Shown here one piece after another: positions 1-11,193 of a stretch of 64,000 bases of DNA. A program made the position numbers and the translations under genes. The stretch comes from Cololabis saira (taxonomy: Eukaryota > Chordata > Actinopteri > Beloniformes > Belonidae), in NCBI RefSeq assembly GCF_033807715.1, contig NC_084591.1, positions 50,134,615-50,198,614 of the forward strand, in the 5' to 3' direction. The notes beneath the pieces were generated by a model that was not told where the DNA came from, ran no database searches, and worked only from the letters and a program-made list of their open reading frames with translations. Every line of letters begins with the position of its first letter. Position 1 is the first letter of the stretch.

Positions 1-128
1 CGAAATGTCGAGACAAAAATCGAAATGTCGAGATTAATGTTGAAGTACAATCTCGAGAAAAAAGTCGCAATGTCGAGAAAAAAGTCGAAATGTCGAGATT
101 AAAAAGGCAAGGAAAAAGGAAGAAAAAA
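1..128. repeat. Truncated copy of the palindromic GTCGAAATG repeat family
   Basis: The window opens inside short near-identical units of the type gtcgaaatgtcgagaaaaa, spaced about 20 bp. The same units recur at 14255-14644, 32674-33035, 37594-38028 and 50104-50540, where both arms of an inverted structure are visible. Here only one arm is left and the left terminus is outside the window. Confidence 0.75.
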
Positions 129-139
129 AGAGAAAAAAG

Positions 140-230
140 AGGTCAAACATTTTTGAAAAAGCTCCAGGAAGCCACTAGGGCGGCGCTAAAGAGCCGCATG
201 CGGCTCTAGAGCCGCGGGTTGCCGACCCCC
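140..230 (-). mobile_element. hAT-like transposon terminus (fragment)
   Basis: Read on the minus strand this is a terminus beginning GGGGTCGGCAACCCGCGG, followed by a GC-rich palindrome (gcggctctagagccgc). That resembles hAT-superfamily ends. No partner terminus or target duplication was found, so it is a fragment abutting the preceding repeat. Confidence 0.45.
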
Positions 231-1213
231 GAGTTAGAGAATGGGAAGATAAAGACATGGCTCGGAGGCTGAATTTCTAATTTATTTAGCAAAAACAATC
301 AAAAGCAAATTTTTAAGACATTCAAGGCCTGTTTAAAATAGGTATTAAATGCCATTATAGGTCCCCTTTAATTGTGGAATTTATGAAGGCAAGTATAGTG
401 TTAAGCCAAAATGTGTTTTAATTTTCTTGTGTTTGTGAGTTTGACTGGATGTCATTCAACTACCTCTTTTGAAGTTAAATTTATTTATTTTTGTTATTGC
501 ACTATTCTGCACTTTTTGTTTTAGTTTACAATTTCATGTTTATACATTTTGTGGCACCAGTGCTGATAAGCTTTGTTGAAATATATGTCCATGTTGGACA
601 GAATGGACAATAAAAGAAACTTGGGACAATTTGAGTTTTAGTCCTCTTTTTCTTTTTAACTTAATTCATTGCCAAAATGTATCTGATCGGGAAAAAGTAT
701 CAGAATTGTATCAGGATCCAAAAAAAAGGGATTGGATCGGGAAAATTTGGGATCGGTAGAAACTCAAACTCAAGTTATCGGGAGATAAAACATCCTGATC
801 GGGACAACCCTAGTTTTAAGAGTGGGGCCCTGCTTTTTTTTAAATGTAAATATGCAAACACATAGACCAGCGTGAAAGTAAGGGAGTGATGTGACACACA
901 ACCCAATGAGTGACAGTGTAATGTTGAGCCTCAAAAATACTGAGAACCGCGTACATTTGGGACGAATAAGAAGACTCATTAGGACACAATAAAGTTTTAC
1001 TGACTTGCGGTGGATGACTTCATCGGGGGACTTTCACAAAGTACTAAGCTGTCACATCTCTGCCTTTCAAACCGCCAAAACTCTACTACCTTTATTAGGA
1101 CATTGAAGTACTTCTCTTCTTTGCAGCTTTTGTTCAAGTAACACCACAGGTTCATTCCTTCACATTTTTTGGCAATGCCCGCCTGTATTATCATTCCCGG
1201 CAAAAAGTCAGTA
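231..1213. other. AT-rich intronic stretch without a recognised gene
   Basis: No open frame here resembles a protein. Short frames at 677-865 and 770-979 have no recognisable domain. By position it lies in intron 2 of lonp2. Confidence 0.5.
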
Positions 1214-1474
<261 letters not shown>

Positions 1475-1516
1475 GATTGATATATATATATATATATACA
1501 CATACATACATACATA

Positions 1517-3123
1517 CAGTGGGGAGAACAAGTATTTGATACACTGCCGATTTTGCAGGTTTTCCCACTTGCAAAGCATGTAGAAGTCTGTAATTTTTAT
1601 CATAGGTACTCTTCAACTGTGAGTGACAGAATCTAAAAAAAAAAATCCAGAAAATCACGTTGTATGATTTTTAAGTAATTAATTTGCATTTTATTGCATG
1701 ACGATGGTAAGCATTTGATCACCTGTCAACCAGTAAGACCTCCGGCTCTCACAGACCTGTTAGTTCTTCTTTAAGAAGCCCTCCTGTTCTCCACTCATTA
1801 CCTGTATTAACTGCACCTGTTTGAACTCGTTACCTGTATAAAAAGACACCTGTCCACACACTCAATCAAACAAACTCCAACCTCTCCACAATGGCCAAGA
1901 CCAGAGAGCTGTGTAAGGACATCAGGGATAAAATTGTAGACCTGCACAAGGCTGGGATGGGCTACAGGACAATAGGCAAGCAGCTTGGTGAGAAGGCAAC
2001 AACTGTTGGCGCAATTATTAGAAAATGGAAGAAGTTCAAGATGACGGTCAATCTCCCTCGGTCTGGGGCTCCATGCAAAATCTCACCTGGTGGGGCATCA
2101 ATGATCATGAGGAAGGTGAGGGATCAGCCCAGAACTACACGGCAGGACCTGGTCAATGACCTGAAGAGAGCTGGGACCACAGTCTCAAAGAAAACCATTA
2201 GTAACACACTATGCCGTCATGGATTAAAATCCTGCAGCGCACGCAAAGTCCCCCTGCTCAAGCCAGTGCATGTCAAGGCCCGTCTGAAGTTTGCCAATGA
2301 CCATCTGGATGATCCAGAGGAGGAATGGGAGAAGGTCCTGTGGTCTGATGAGACTAAAATAGAGCTTTTTGGTCTAAACTCCATTCGCCGTGTTTGGAGG
2401 AAGAAGAAGGATGAGTACAACCCCAAGAACATCATCCCAACCGTGAAGCATGGAGGTGGAAACATCATTCTTTGGGGATGCTTTTCTGCAAAGGGGACAG
2501 GACGACTGCACCGTATTGAGGGGAGGATGGATGGGGCCATGTATCGCGAGATCTTGGCCAACAACCTCCTTCCCTCAGTAAGAGCATTGAAGATGGGTCG
2601 TGGCTGGGTCTTCCAGCATGACAACGACCCGAAACACACAGCCAGGGCAACTAAGGAGTGGCTCCGTAAGAAGCATTTCAAGGTCCTGGAGTGGCCTAGC
2701 CAGTCTCCAGACCTGAACCCAATAGAAGATCTTTGGAGGGAGCTGAAAGTCTGTATTGCCCAGCAACAGCCCTGAAACCTGAAGGATCTGGAGAAGATCT
2801 GTATGGAGGAGTGGGCCAAAATCTCTGCTGCAGTGTGTGCAAACCTGGTCAAGAACTACAGGAAACGTCTGATCTCTGTAATTGCAAACAAAGGTTTCTG
2901 TACCAAATATTAAGTTCTGTTTTTCTGATGTATCAAATACTTATGTCATGCAATAAAATGCAAATTAATTACTTAAAAATCATACAATGTGATTTTCTGG
3001 ATTTTTTTTTAGATTCTGTCACTCACAGTTGAAGAGTACATATGATAACAATTACAGACTTCTACATGCTTTTCAAGTGGGAAAACCTGCAAAATCGGCA
3101 GTGTATCAAATACTTGTTCTCCC

Positions 3124-3128
<5 letters not shown>
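1517..3128 (+). mobile_element. Tc1-family DNA transposon, nearly full length
   Basis: It begins CAGTGGGGAGAACAAGTATT at 1517 after a TA and ends with the inverse sequence (tacttgttctccccact) at about 3128, followed by TA. Inverted repeats extend about 185 bp (1517-1702 and 2944-3128), the long-TIR arrangement of fish Tc1 elements. A TATA-like box (gtataaaaag) lies about 55 bp before the transposase ATG. The element sits within a TA/CATA microsatellite, which provided the TA target. The terminus resembles the Passport-like group of fish Tc1 elements, from memory only. The only evident coding defect is one premature stop. Confidence 0.93.
1891..2913 (+). pseudogene. Tc1 transposase with one premature stop codon
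   Basis: This encodes the transposase that binds the element's inverted repeats and performs cut-and-paste transposition at TA dinucleotides. The open frame runs 294 codons from ATG 1891 to TGA 2773-2775. After that stop the same frame continues for 45 sense codons to TAA 2911-2913, giving 340 residues plus the internal stop, the normal length for Tc1 transposases. The N-terminal ~120 residues form the paired-like helix-turn-helix DNA-binding region. The catalytic triad is intact: D153 (WSDE), D244 (QHDND) and E279 (NPIEDLW), with 34 residues between the last two (DD34E). The TGA is consistent with C-to-T decay of a CGA arginine codon. Product truncated at 294 residues would keep all catalytic residues but lose the C-terminal tail. 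Long minus-strand frames here are shadows. Confidence 0.93.
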
Positions 3129-3190
<62 letters not shown>

Positions 3191-3195
3191 ATATT
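3127..3195. repeat. (TA)n microsatellite flanking the Tc1 element
   Basis: Alternating TA directly after the right end of the Tc1 element. A matching TA/CATA tract lies on the other side (1479-1516), so the transposon probably inserted into a microsatellite. Confidence 0.95.
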
Positions 3196-5130
3196 TATCC
3201 AATGTCACTGGAAAGGCCATCCATGTTCTCCAAGGGTCCTGATTAGGCGGGGGGGGCGGCCGCCCCGGGCCCACTGCTCCGGGGAGGCCCACTCCGAAGA
3301 GGAAAAAAAAAAGCGTTCTGAATAAAATAAGGAAAGTTGGACAGTATAACACTTGCGTTCATAAGGATAAAGTTGTTTAAAAAATAAAAATGAAAGAAAT
3401 AGTCCCTTCTCCCCGTGTGTGTCTCCCTGTCATGCACGGGTTCGCAGGCGCATGTTGTCTGTTTAAGGCTGATTTATGGTTCCGCGTTACACCAACAGAG
3501 CCTTAAACTCATGCTGAAGTTGATTAAAAACTATCTCCGGGCTGCATTGATGAGACCAGACAATCAAACCTCACATTGCTCTCAATCCAGAGGGACATCG
3601 CCGTTGATGAGAGCAAAAAGTTATTGTGACCAAAAAGACGAGTCATTAAGAAATCCAGTGCCGAGGTTGAGGTTGCCAGATCTGACAGGTTCCAGCCCAA
3701 ATGCAACGTAAAACCCACCGAAATAATGAAAAACCAGCTTGAATCTTACATTCTCTGTTAAAACTATAAATTATTAAATGCGTAATACATTTCATCTTCA
3801 CATTACTAAATAGCCTAAAAAAAAGTTCAGGCTCCAAACAAAAACTACAATAAAATTGAGTAGATTAAAGCAAATATATTATCAGTGAGTTTATTGTGTA
3901 AGTTTCTACTTTTCTCTGCCATAATAGAAACTTTTTTTGTTATAATTTCTCCTAAATATTTACTAAAAACCAGGAAAAGCAGCCCAAATATATATTTTTC
4001 AGCCTAATTGGGCTGAAACCTGCCCAACCTGGCAACACAGATTTAGAACATCCGCAGGAGATTCTCCTCAAAACGATGGGATAAACTCTTTAATGAATAA
4101 AATGAAGAACCTTGGATTGAGATTTAAGACAAATTAAGACATTTAAATGCCTTATTTTAGCAAAAATGGAATTTGAGACTTTTTAAGGATGAGGCTGCAT
4201 GGATGAGGCCAGACTATCTCTCAATCGAGAGGGACTTCGCCGTTGATGAGAGCAAAGTGATTAAAAGGTTTGCGGCGATGAAGAACCGGCTGATGGTTCG
4301 GAAATAGTTCGGATTTGAACAAGTTTTAAAATGAAAGTTTTTGCATTTTGGATCGTTCAATGTGCTACCCCCCACCCCAGATGGAAATGTATGTTTTGTT
4401 GTGGTTTTTCTGTTGTAACAGTTGATCACAAAAAAAAAGGAAATTGAAGTACTCCTTCAGAATTCATTTAAAATTGGCGACAATATGTCACCTGTTTGTG
4501 GATTCTATATGTTAATTTAGTTTTGTTAAAAAATTGACTTTCTTATCTTGGTCAGTTTCATCCACAGTCAGATCAGTTCATGCTGAGATCAACGAGCACG
4601 CTGCGTTACTCTTCTTGCTGGGAGCGTTAGCTGAGTGAGGAGAGTTGGAGTCAGACGGCCTTTCAACTCCTGGCCCTGGCGCGTTTGTGTAGAAATGTGG
4701 TCACGCTTTCTGGAGAGCGTTTACACCCTGCTGATGGTTGTCAGCGCAGCCCCCTCCAAACGTGATCCAGCTGAATCCAGCTGCCGTCCAGATGTACTCT
4801 GCACTCAATTTATACCTCAGATCTGTAGTACTTTTTAACAATGTTTCACCTTTCTTCAGAGGGAGATCATGTGGAGCAACAGAAAACACAGAAAGCCTCA
4901 CTTGGCCTTGGCAGCTTTTCAATAGCTCGGTGACCGTGTAAAGGATTTGCTTAATGGCTGCCTAAAACAAAGAATGAGCTGTGAGGTCAGCTATAATTCC
5001 CTAAAGTACAGCAGTAGCCACAACTAAAATAAGTTAAAACATCAAAGCGTTCAGAGCAAAGATCACTTACCTCGTGGTTTAGATCATAACCTTGTTTTTG
5101 AACCACAGATCAGATCAGTTTCAGACCAAT

Positions 5131-5161
<31 letters not shown>

Positions 5162-5339
5162 AGGCGCGAATGTTGTTTTGCTTTCCATTTTCCAATTTTA
5201 AGTCAAAGCACATAAGGCCAGGAATAACATCCAACAGGTCAAATGTTTGAATAATCTTATCATGCAACGAGGCCATTTTGAAAGTGCAGAAGATCATCAG
5301 GCACAAAACATGCTTAAATTTGAACCGTTTCAAGTAAAA
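3196..5339. other. Intronic sequence, no gene recognised; small repeat fragments
   Basis: It contains a ~35-bp fragment of the Harbinger-like MITE end (3463-3497, aaggctgatttatggttccg), a G/C tract near 3250 and a poly-T run at about 5137-5159. Two short related stretches (about 3535-3625 and 4190-4260, sharing agagggacatcgccgttgat-like sequence) suggest copies of one unclassified repeat. Short frames (for example 4635-4838) match no family I know. Confidence 0.5.
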
Positions 5340-5478
5340 GACTTGAATCAACACATTCATTCTGAGTTTTACGGGTAGCCGATGGAGCGACGCTAACACT
5401 GGAGAGACATGGTCTCTCCTGCTGATCCCCGTCAACACTCTGCTGCTGCATTCTGGATCAGCTGGAGGAGATTCAGAG
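5340..5478 (-). mobile_element. L2/CR1-like LINE fragment (ORF2 C-terminal part)
   Basis: The segment closely parallels 26516-26640 of the larger LINE in this window (shared gtagccaatggagcgacgct-type sequence and ctgcattctggatcagctgg). Its minus strand reads LTGISRRDHVSPVLASLH, a C-terminal LINE ORF2 motif. It is a dead fragment. Confidence 0.8.
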
Positions 5479-5896
5479 AATTTATTTTACTTATTTATTT
5501 AAAGGTTTAGTTATCAGGGACAATGCACATTAATAATCAGTGTTGGGCAAGTTACATCCAAAATATAATACATTATATATTACTAGTTACTGTCATTTGA
5601 AAGTAATTAGTTACATTACAATATTACTATATCTGAATTGTAATGCGTTACACTACTTGTGTATTACTTTTGAGTTACTTTCAACAAAATAGCAAAAAAA
5701 GATAAATCGTGTCCCACTGGCAGATTTTTCTACTTATTTCAAGTGAAAATTTACTTGAAACAGGTGAAAATTGTCAAATAAGTTATTTTTCTGGTGTTAT
5801 TTTTCTGGTGATGACTCTAAATGTTGAAATAGCAGTAAAACCACATTCATTGATGAAATGACATAAGGGATGGAAAGGAGGGATGGCAGTTTTACA

Positions 5897-6668
5897 GGGG
5901 GGATGATTTGGACAGTTTTTATTTCAGGGGGGATGATTTGGACCGTTTTTATTTCAGGGATGATTTGGACCGTTTTTATTTCAGGGGGGGATGATTTGGA
6001 CCGTTTTTATTTCAGGGATGATTTGGACCGTTTTTATTTCAGGGATGATTTGGACCGTTTTTATTTCAGGGATGATTTGGACCGTTTTTATTTCAGGGGG
6101 GATGATTGGGACCGTTTTTATTTCAGGGGGGGATGATTTGGACCGTTTTTATTTCAGGGGGGATGATTTGGACCGTTTTAATTTCAGGGGGGGATGATTT
6201 GGACCGTTTTTATTTCAGGGGGGATGATTTGGACCGTTTTTATTTCAGGGGGGATGATTTGGACCGTTTTTATTTCAGGGATGATTTGGACCGTTTTTAT
6301 TTCAGGGGGGATGATTTGGACCGTTTTTATTTCAGGGATGATTTGGACCGTTTTTATTTCAGGGATGATTTGGACCGTTTTTATTTCAGGGGGGATGATT
6401 GGGACCGTTTTTATCTCAGGGGGGGATGATTTGGACCGTTTTTATTTCAGGGGGGATGATTTGGACCGTTTTAATTTCAGGGGGGGGTGATTTGGACCGT
6501 TTTTATTTCAGGGGGGATGATTTGGACCGTTTTTATTTCAGGGGGGATGATTTGGACCGTTTTTATTTCAGGGGGGATGATTTGGACCGTTTTTATTTCA
6601 GGGGGGGATGATTTGGACCGTTTTTATTTCAGGGGGGGGGTGATTTGGACCGTTTTAATTTCAGGGGG
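5897..6668. repeat. G-rich ~30-bp minisatellite inside the hAT element
   Basis: About 26 tandem copies of a unit containing atgatttggaccgttttta followed by tttca and a G run. The G run varies from 3 to 9, so units differ in length and frames shift between them. The polypeptides readable across it (repeats such as GDDLDRFYFR) are artefacts. Confidence 0.97.
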
Positions 6669-6880
6669 GGTGCCATCACATCACCCCTCATCCCCCCTCA
6701 ACTCGAATACTGCTCACACGGAACTCAGAACTTCTTCATAAATAACTCCCAGAGAGGAAAAAAACACCAGCAAGCTAACAAACAAACCAATAAAGCTCTC
6801 AGAGTTAACAAAACGAACCAGCAATCAACAACTCGCAGCTGTTTTAACCTCTCCTCCTGATGGGCTGCAGGTGTGGTTTA

Positions 6881-7001
6881 AGGCTGATTTATGGTTCCGC
6901 GTTACACCAACGCAGGCCATACGCCGTGGGTTACGCAAACTACTGCGTACCCTACGGCGAAAGCTCTGCGTCGATTTAACGCGGAACCATAAATCCGCTC
7001 T
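6881..7001. mobile_element. Harbinger-like MITE (right end truncated)
   Basis: It starts aggctgatttatggttccgc after TTA and ends with the inverse (gcggaaccataaatccgc). The same terminal sequences occur at 3463, 11194, 29866, 35895 and 62748. The last few bases of the right terminus are missing. Confidence 0.85.
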
Positions 7002-7082
7002 CGCAGCGCGACTGACTGTGAGTCCGGCTCGGGCTCCTCGTCTCGCAGCGCGACTGACTGTGAGTCCGGCTCGGGCTCCTCG
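6999..7082. repeat. 42-bp sequence duplicated in tandem
   Basis: Two identical 42-bp copies beginning tctcgcagcgcgactgactg lie at 6999-7040 and 7041-7082, directly after the truncated MITE end. Identity suggests a recent slippage or repair event. Confidence 0.95.
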
Positions 7083-7639
7083 CCGACTCCGCGCTCATAT
7101 ATATTTAATAAATGTATAAAGCCCATATATTAATAAAGCCTGACTTGGCCGAGCCCTAACGCTGAGACCATGGTAGATTTAAGTTACACGCGGACACGCC
7201 GCACTGTTGACTTTTCCCTGCCGGCTCTGCTCACTGAACAGTCCCCACACAAACAGTGTCCAGCAGCGCTACGTTCCGCCGCGCCGCGTTCCCAACGCTT
7301 TTTTCTGTTGTCGGGATGTCTCGCGGACGCGGTGTTGGTGAATTCTTTAAAAAACAACAGCTAAACGGGTTAAAATGCGTTGTAACGCGCGTTACTTAGA
7401 TTGTAACGAGTAAAATATTACCCAAAATGTATTAGTAATGCGTTATATTACTGCGTTACAGCAAATAGTAAAACATTACTGTAATTGCGTTACTTTTGTA
7501 ACACGTTACCCCCAACACTGTTAATAATACATTTAAACAAATGTAAAATATGCCAGAATTAGCCAAAAAGGCTATTTTGCATCTGCTTTCCCTGGACTGG
7601 TGTAAAATAGTCAACCTAAAAGAAAAATTATTAAGAGAT

Positions 7640-9357
7640 AATCAATAAATAGGTGAACCTTCTGACCACGTGGTGCAGAGACAACAACCTCCTGCTGAAT
7701 GTCAGCAAAACTAAGGAGATCGTGGTCGACTTCCGGAGAGACCACACTGAACTCCCACCACTGACCATCGATGGTGCTGCTGTGGAGCAGGTCAGCGGAA
7801 CCAAATTCCTGGGGGTGCACATCACTTCACTGGCAAATAAAAGCCCAGCGGCGCCTTTACTTCCTCCGCAAGCTCAAGAGAGCGAGAGCTCCCACACCCA
7901 TCCTGAAAACCTTCTTCCAGGGCACCATTGAAAGCATCCTGTCCAGCTGCATCTACCCTCAGGTAGAAGGTACAGGAGCCTCCTACCCTCAGGTAGAAGG
8001 TACAGGAGCCTCCTACCCTCAGGTAGAAGGTACAGGAACCTCCTACCCTCAGGTAGAAGGTACAGGAGCCTCCTACCCTCAGGTAGAAGGTACAGGAGCC
8101 TCCTACCCTCAGGTAGAAGGTACAGGAGCCTCCTACCCTCAGGTAGAAGGTACAGGAGCCTCCTACCCTCAGGTAGAAGGTACAGGAGCCTCCTACCCTC
8201 AGGTAGAAGGTACAGGAGCCTCCTACCCTCAGGTAGAAGGTACAGGAGCCCCCTACCCTCAGGTAGAAGGTACAGGAGCCTCCTACCCTCAGGTAGAAGG
8301 TACAGGAGCCTCCTACCCTCAGGTAGAAGGTACAGGAGCCTCCTACCCTCAGGTAGAAGGTACAGGAGCCTCCTACCCTCAGGTAGAAGGTACAGGAGCC
8401 TCCTACCCTCAGGTAGAAGGTACAGGAGCCTCCTACCCTCAGGTAGAAGGTACAGGAGCCTCCTACCCTCAGGTAGAAGGTACAGGAGCCTCCTACCCTC
8501 AGGTAGAAGGTACAGGAGCCTCCTACCCTCAGGTAGAAGGTACAGGAGCCTCCTACCCTCAGGTAGAAGGTACAGGAGCCTCCTACCCTCAGGTAGAAGG
8601 TACATGAGCCTCCTACCCTCAGGTAGAAGGTACAGGAGCCCCCTACCCTCAGGTAGAAGGTACAGGAGCCTCCTACCCTCAGGTAGAAGGTACAGGAGCC
8701 TCCTACCCTCAAGGAGCCTCCTACCCTCAGGTAGAAGGTACAGGAGCCTCCTACCCTCAGGTAGAAGGTACAGGAGCCCCCTACCCTCAGGTAGAAGGTA
8801 CAGGAGCCCCCTACCCTCAGGTAGAAGGTACAGGAGCCCCCTACCCTCAGGTAGAAGGTACAGGAGCCTCCTACCCTCAGGTAGAAGGTACAGGAGCCTC
8901 CTACCCTCAGGTAGAAGGTACAGGAGCCTCCTACCCTCAGGTAGAAGGTACAGGAGCCTCCTACCCTCAGGTAGAAGGTACAGGAGCCTCCTACCCTCAG
9001 GTAGAAGGTACAGGAGCCTCCTACCCTCAGGTAGAAGGTACAGGAGCCTCCGTTGCCGCACCACCAGACTCAGTAACAGCTCTGCATACCAAGCAGTCAG
9101 GATGCTAAATTCTCTCCCCTCGCTCCCCCCAGCCAGATCCTCCAGACTGACGGGGAACTGAACTGAAATCCCCCCAAAAGCCCCCCCGCCCCCCTCTTTT
9201 TTAAATTTTTATCTTTTTTTTTAATCTTTATCTGTTGTGCCTGTGCCTGCGCACTTCATATGTTTCACCGAGGGAAGTGGGAAACGTCCTCTCGATTCCT
9301 TGTATGTCTGACATGTGATGAATCGATAATAAAGCTACTTTCACTTTGACTTTGACT
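7640..9357 (+). mobile_element. 5'-truncated LINE interrupted by its own minisatellite
   Basis: The plus strand shows reverse transcriptase C-terminal motifs (LLLNVSKTKEIVVDFRR at about 7690), then KAQRRLYFLRKLKRARAPTP in another frame (about 7840-7890). The array 7966-9050 follows, then the ORF2 end RTTRLSNSS (about 9058) with a stop near 9165. The 3' end has an aataaa signal and a ctttgactttgac tail typical of LINE ends. The RT catalytic core is absent (5' truncation). A frame change between the first two motifs indicates an internal deletion. Clade placement (L2/CR1/Rex-like) is by resemblance only. Confidence 0.82.
7966..9050 (+). repeat. 30-bp minisatellite derived from a LINE ORF2 motif
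   Basis: About 36 copies of a 30-bp unit containing ctaccctcaggtagaaggta, nearly homogeneous (mainly gcctcc/gccccc variants), with one 15-bp partial unit near 8710. In LINE frame the unit reads YRSLLPSGRR, and the sequence just after the array continues that frame into YRSLRCRTTRLSNSS, so the unit is LINE coding sequence. As 30 is divisible by 3, stops are absent from several frames, producing long artefactual open frames on both strands. Confidence 0.97.
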
Positions 9358-9782
9358 AAAACATTTCCAAATAAGAAGGCTACATCAGAATAAAGATTAA
9401 AAGGTAAGAGACTAAGCTAAAATACATACACACACAGGTTAACATAAGCTCAACAACAGACAATTGCTACAAACTAAAACAGAAACAACATGAAGCAGCA
9501 ACAGTAACATCAGTATTAATAACACAAGACACAATAACACTAACAGGCCAAAAAACAAACCAGACAAAAGCACTAAACACAGAATAAAAAGCCATGCATA
9601 AAAAGCAACAGTGTAACTAGACAAACTAATAGGCAACATGACAGGCAGGGCAGCAAGCCAGGAAAGTTAAGCACTAAAATGTAATGTTGACAGCCTTGGC
9701 CACTAATTAACCACTTTTTTAGATAAAATTTAAAATAAGCATAATTTGATTGGTTTCTAATCTCAGTTGGTACGTTGGTAAT
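9358..9782. other. AT-rich LINE-like 3' region, no gene
   Basis: Low-complexity, A-rich sequence with many aaca/aaac runs between two LINE segments. It could be the 3' untranslated portion of the minus-strand LINE into which the hAT element and the plus-strand LINE inserted. No coding potential seen. Confidence 0.4.
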
Positions 9783-9896
9783 TACTTGGACATCCTGCTA
9801 ATAACACATTACAGTAATCTAGTCTAGAAGATACAAATGCACTAGTTTTTCAGCACCACTTTGGGAGAGGATGTTCCTAATTTTTGCGATATTACA
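9783..9896 (-). mobile_element. L2/CR1-like LINE fragment
   Basis: It closely parallels 26645-26768 (shared acttggacatcctgctaa and agtctagaagatacaaa). It ends abruptly at a gatattaca motif, after which the 21-bp minisatellite starts within about 25 bp. Confidence 0.8.
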
Positions 9897-9918
9897 TCCA
9901 AGTACTCACAATCCACAC

Positions 9919-11117
9919 TGCTGTGTGGTCCATGTGGACTGGGAAGTGGTCCATGTGGACTGGGAGGTGGTCCATGTGGACTGGGAAGTGGTCCATGTGG
10001 ACTGGGAAGTGGTCCATGTGGACTGGGAGGTGGTCCATGTGGACTGAGAGGTGGTCCATGTGGACTGGGAAGTGGTCCATGTGGACTGGGAAGTGGTCCA
10101 TGTGGACTGGGAGGTGGTCCATGTGGACTGGGAAGTGGTCCATGTGGACTGGGAAGTGGTCCAGGTGGACTGGGAAGTGGTCCATGTGGACTGGGAGGTG
10201 GTCCATGTGGACTGGGAAGTGGTCCATGTGGACTGGGAGGTGGTCCATGTGGACTGGGAAGTGGTCCATGTGGACTGGGAAGTGGTCCATGTGGACTGGG
10301 AAGTGGTCCAGGTGGACTGGGAAGTGGTCCATGTGGACTGGGAAGTGGTCCAGGTGGACTGGGAAGTGGTCCATGTGGACTGGGAGGTGGTCCATGTGGA
10401 CTGGGAAGTGGTCCACGTGGACTGGGAAGTGGTCCAGGTGGACTGGGAAGTGGTCCATGTGGACTGGGAAGTGGTCCATGTGGACTGGGAGGTGGTCCAT
10501 GTGGACTGGGAGGTGGTCCATGTGGACTGGGAGGTGGTCCATGTGGACTGGGAAGTGGTCCAGGTGGACTGGGAAGTGGTCCATGTGGACTGGGAAGTGG
10601 TCCATGTGGACTGAGAGGTGGTCCATGTGGACTGGGAAGTGGTCCATGTGGACTGAGAGGTGGTCCATGTGGACTGAGAGGTGGTCCAGGTGGACTGGGA
10701 AGTGGTCCATGTGGACTGGGAAGTGGTCCATGTGGACTGAGAGGTGGTCCATGTGGACTGGGAAGTGGTCCAGGTGGACTGGGAAGTGGTCCATGTGGAC
10801 CGGGGAGTGGTCCATGTGGACTGAGAGGTGGTCCAGGTGGACTGGGAAGTGGTCCATGTGGACTGGGAAGTGGTCCATGTGGACTGAGAGGTGGTCCATG
10901 TGGACTGGGAAGTGGTCCAGGTGGACTGGGAAGTGGTCCAGGTGGACTGGGAAGTGGTCCATGTGGACTGGGAAGTGGTCCAGGTGGACTGGGAAGTGGT
11001 CCAGGTGGACTGGGAAGTGGTCCAGGTGGACTGGGAAGTGGTCCATGTGGACTGGGAAGTGGTCCAGGTGGACTGGGAAGTGGTCCAGGTGGACTGGGAA
11101 GTGGTCCACGTGGACCG
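9919..11117. repeat. 21-bp minisatellite, about 57 copies
   Basis: The unit is ggtccatgtggactgggaag plus t, with a few recurrent substitutions (cat/cag, gggaag/gggagg/gagagg). As 21 is a multiple of 3 and the unit lacks in-frame stops, four frames stay open for more than 400 codons (for example GPCGLGS repeats on plus, GPLPSPH repeats on minus). There is no promoter, splice or homology evidence for a protein. Confidence 0.98.
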
Positions 11118-11193
11118 CGGATCATCCGTGATCCGCTACAACCCTAACTGCTTTTGAGACTTGAGAAGAAACAGTTGAAACTTGCAGGCTTAA

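Larger units (their letters stand above)
5538..7520. mobile_element. Non-autonomous hAT element with perfect 8-bp target duplication
   Basis: The element starts CAGTGTTGGGcaagttac and ends gttacCCCCAACACTG, an inverted pair typical of hAT termini. It is flanked on both sides by TTAATAAT (5530-5537 and 7521-7528), a perfect 8-bp duplication. There is no transposase. The subterminal regions are rich in gttac/gtaac motifs. Inside are a G-rich minisatellite, a Harbinger-like MITE and a 42-bp direct duplication. Confidence 0.93.

Noticed and set aside
2217..2852. 211-codon minus-strand frame inside the Tc1 element
   Set aside because: Shadow of the transposase on the opposite strand; no recognisable domain.
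7966..9050. CRISPR-like regular array
   Set aside because: The units are contiguous with no unique spacers, the context is a vertebrate intron, and there are no cas genes. The same applies to the other minisatellites.
7771..9161. Several long open frames on both strands over the 30-bp array
   Set aside because: Periodicity artefacts of a stop-free 30-bp unit. Only the flanking LINE motifs are biologically meaningful.
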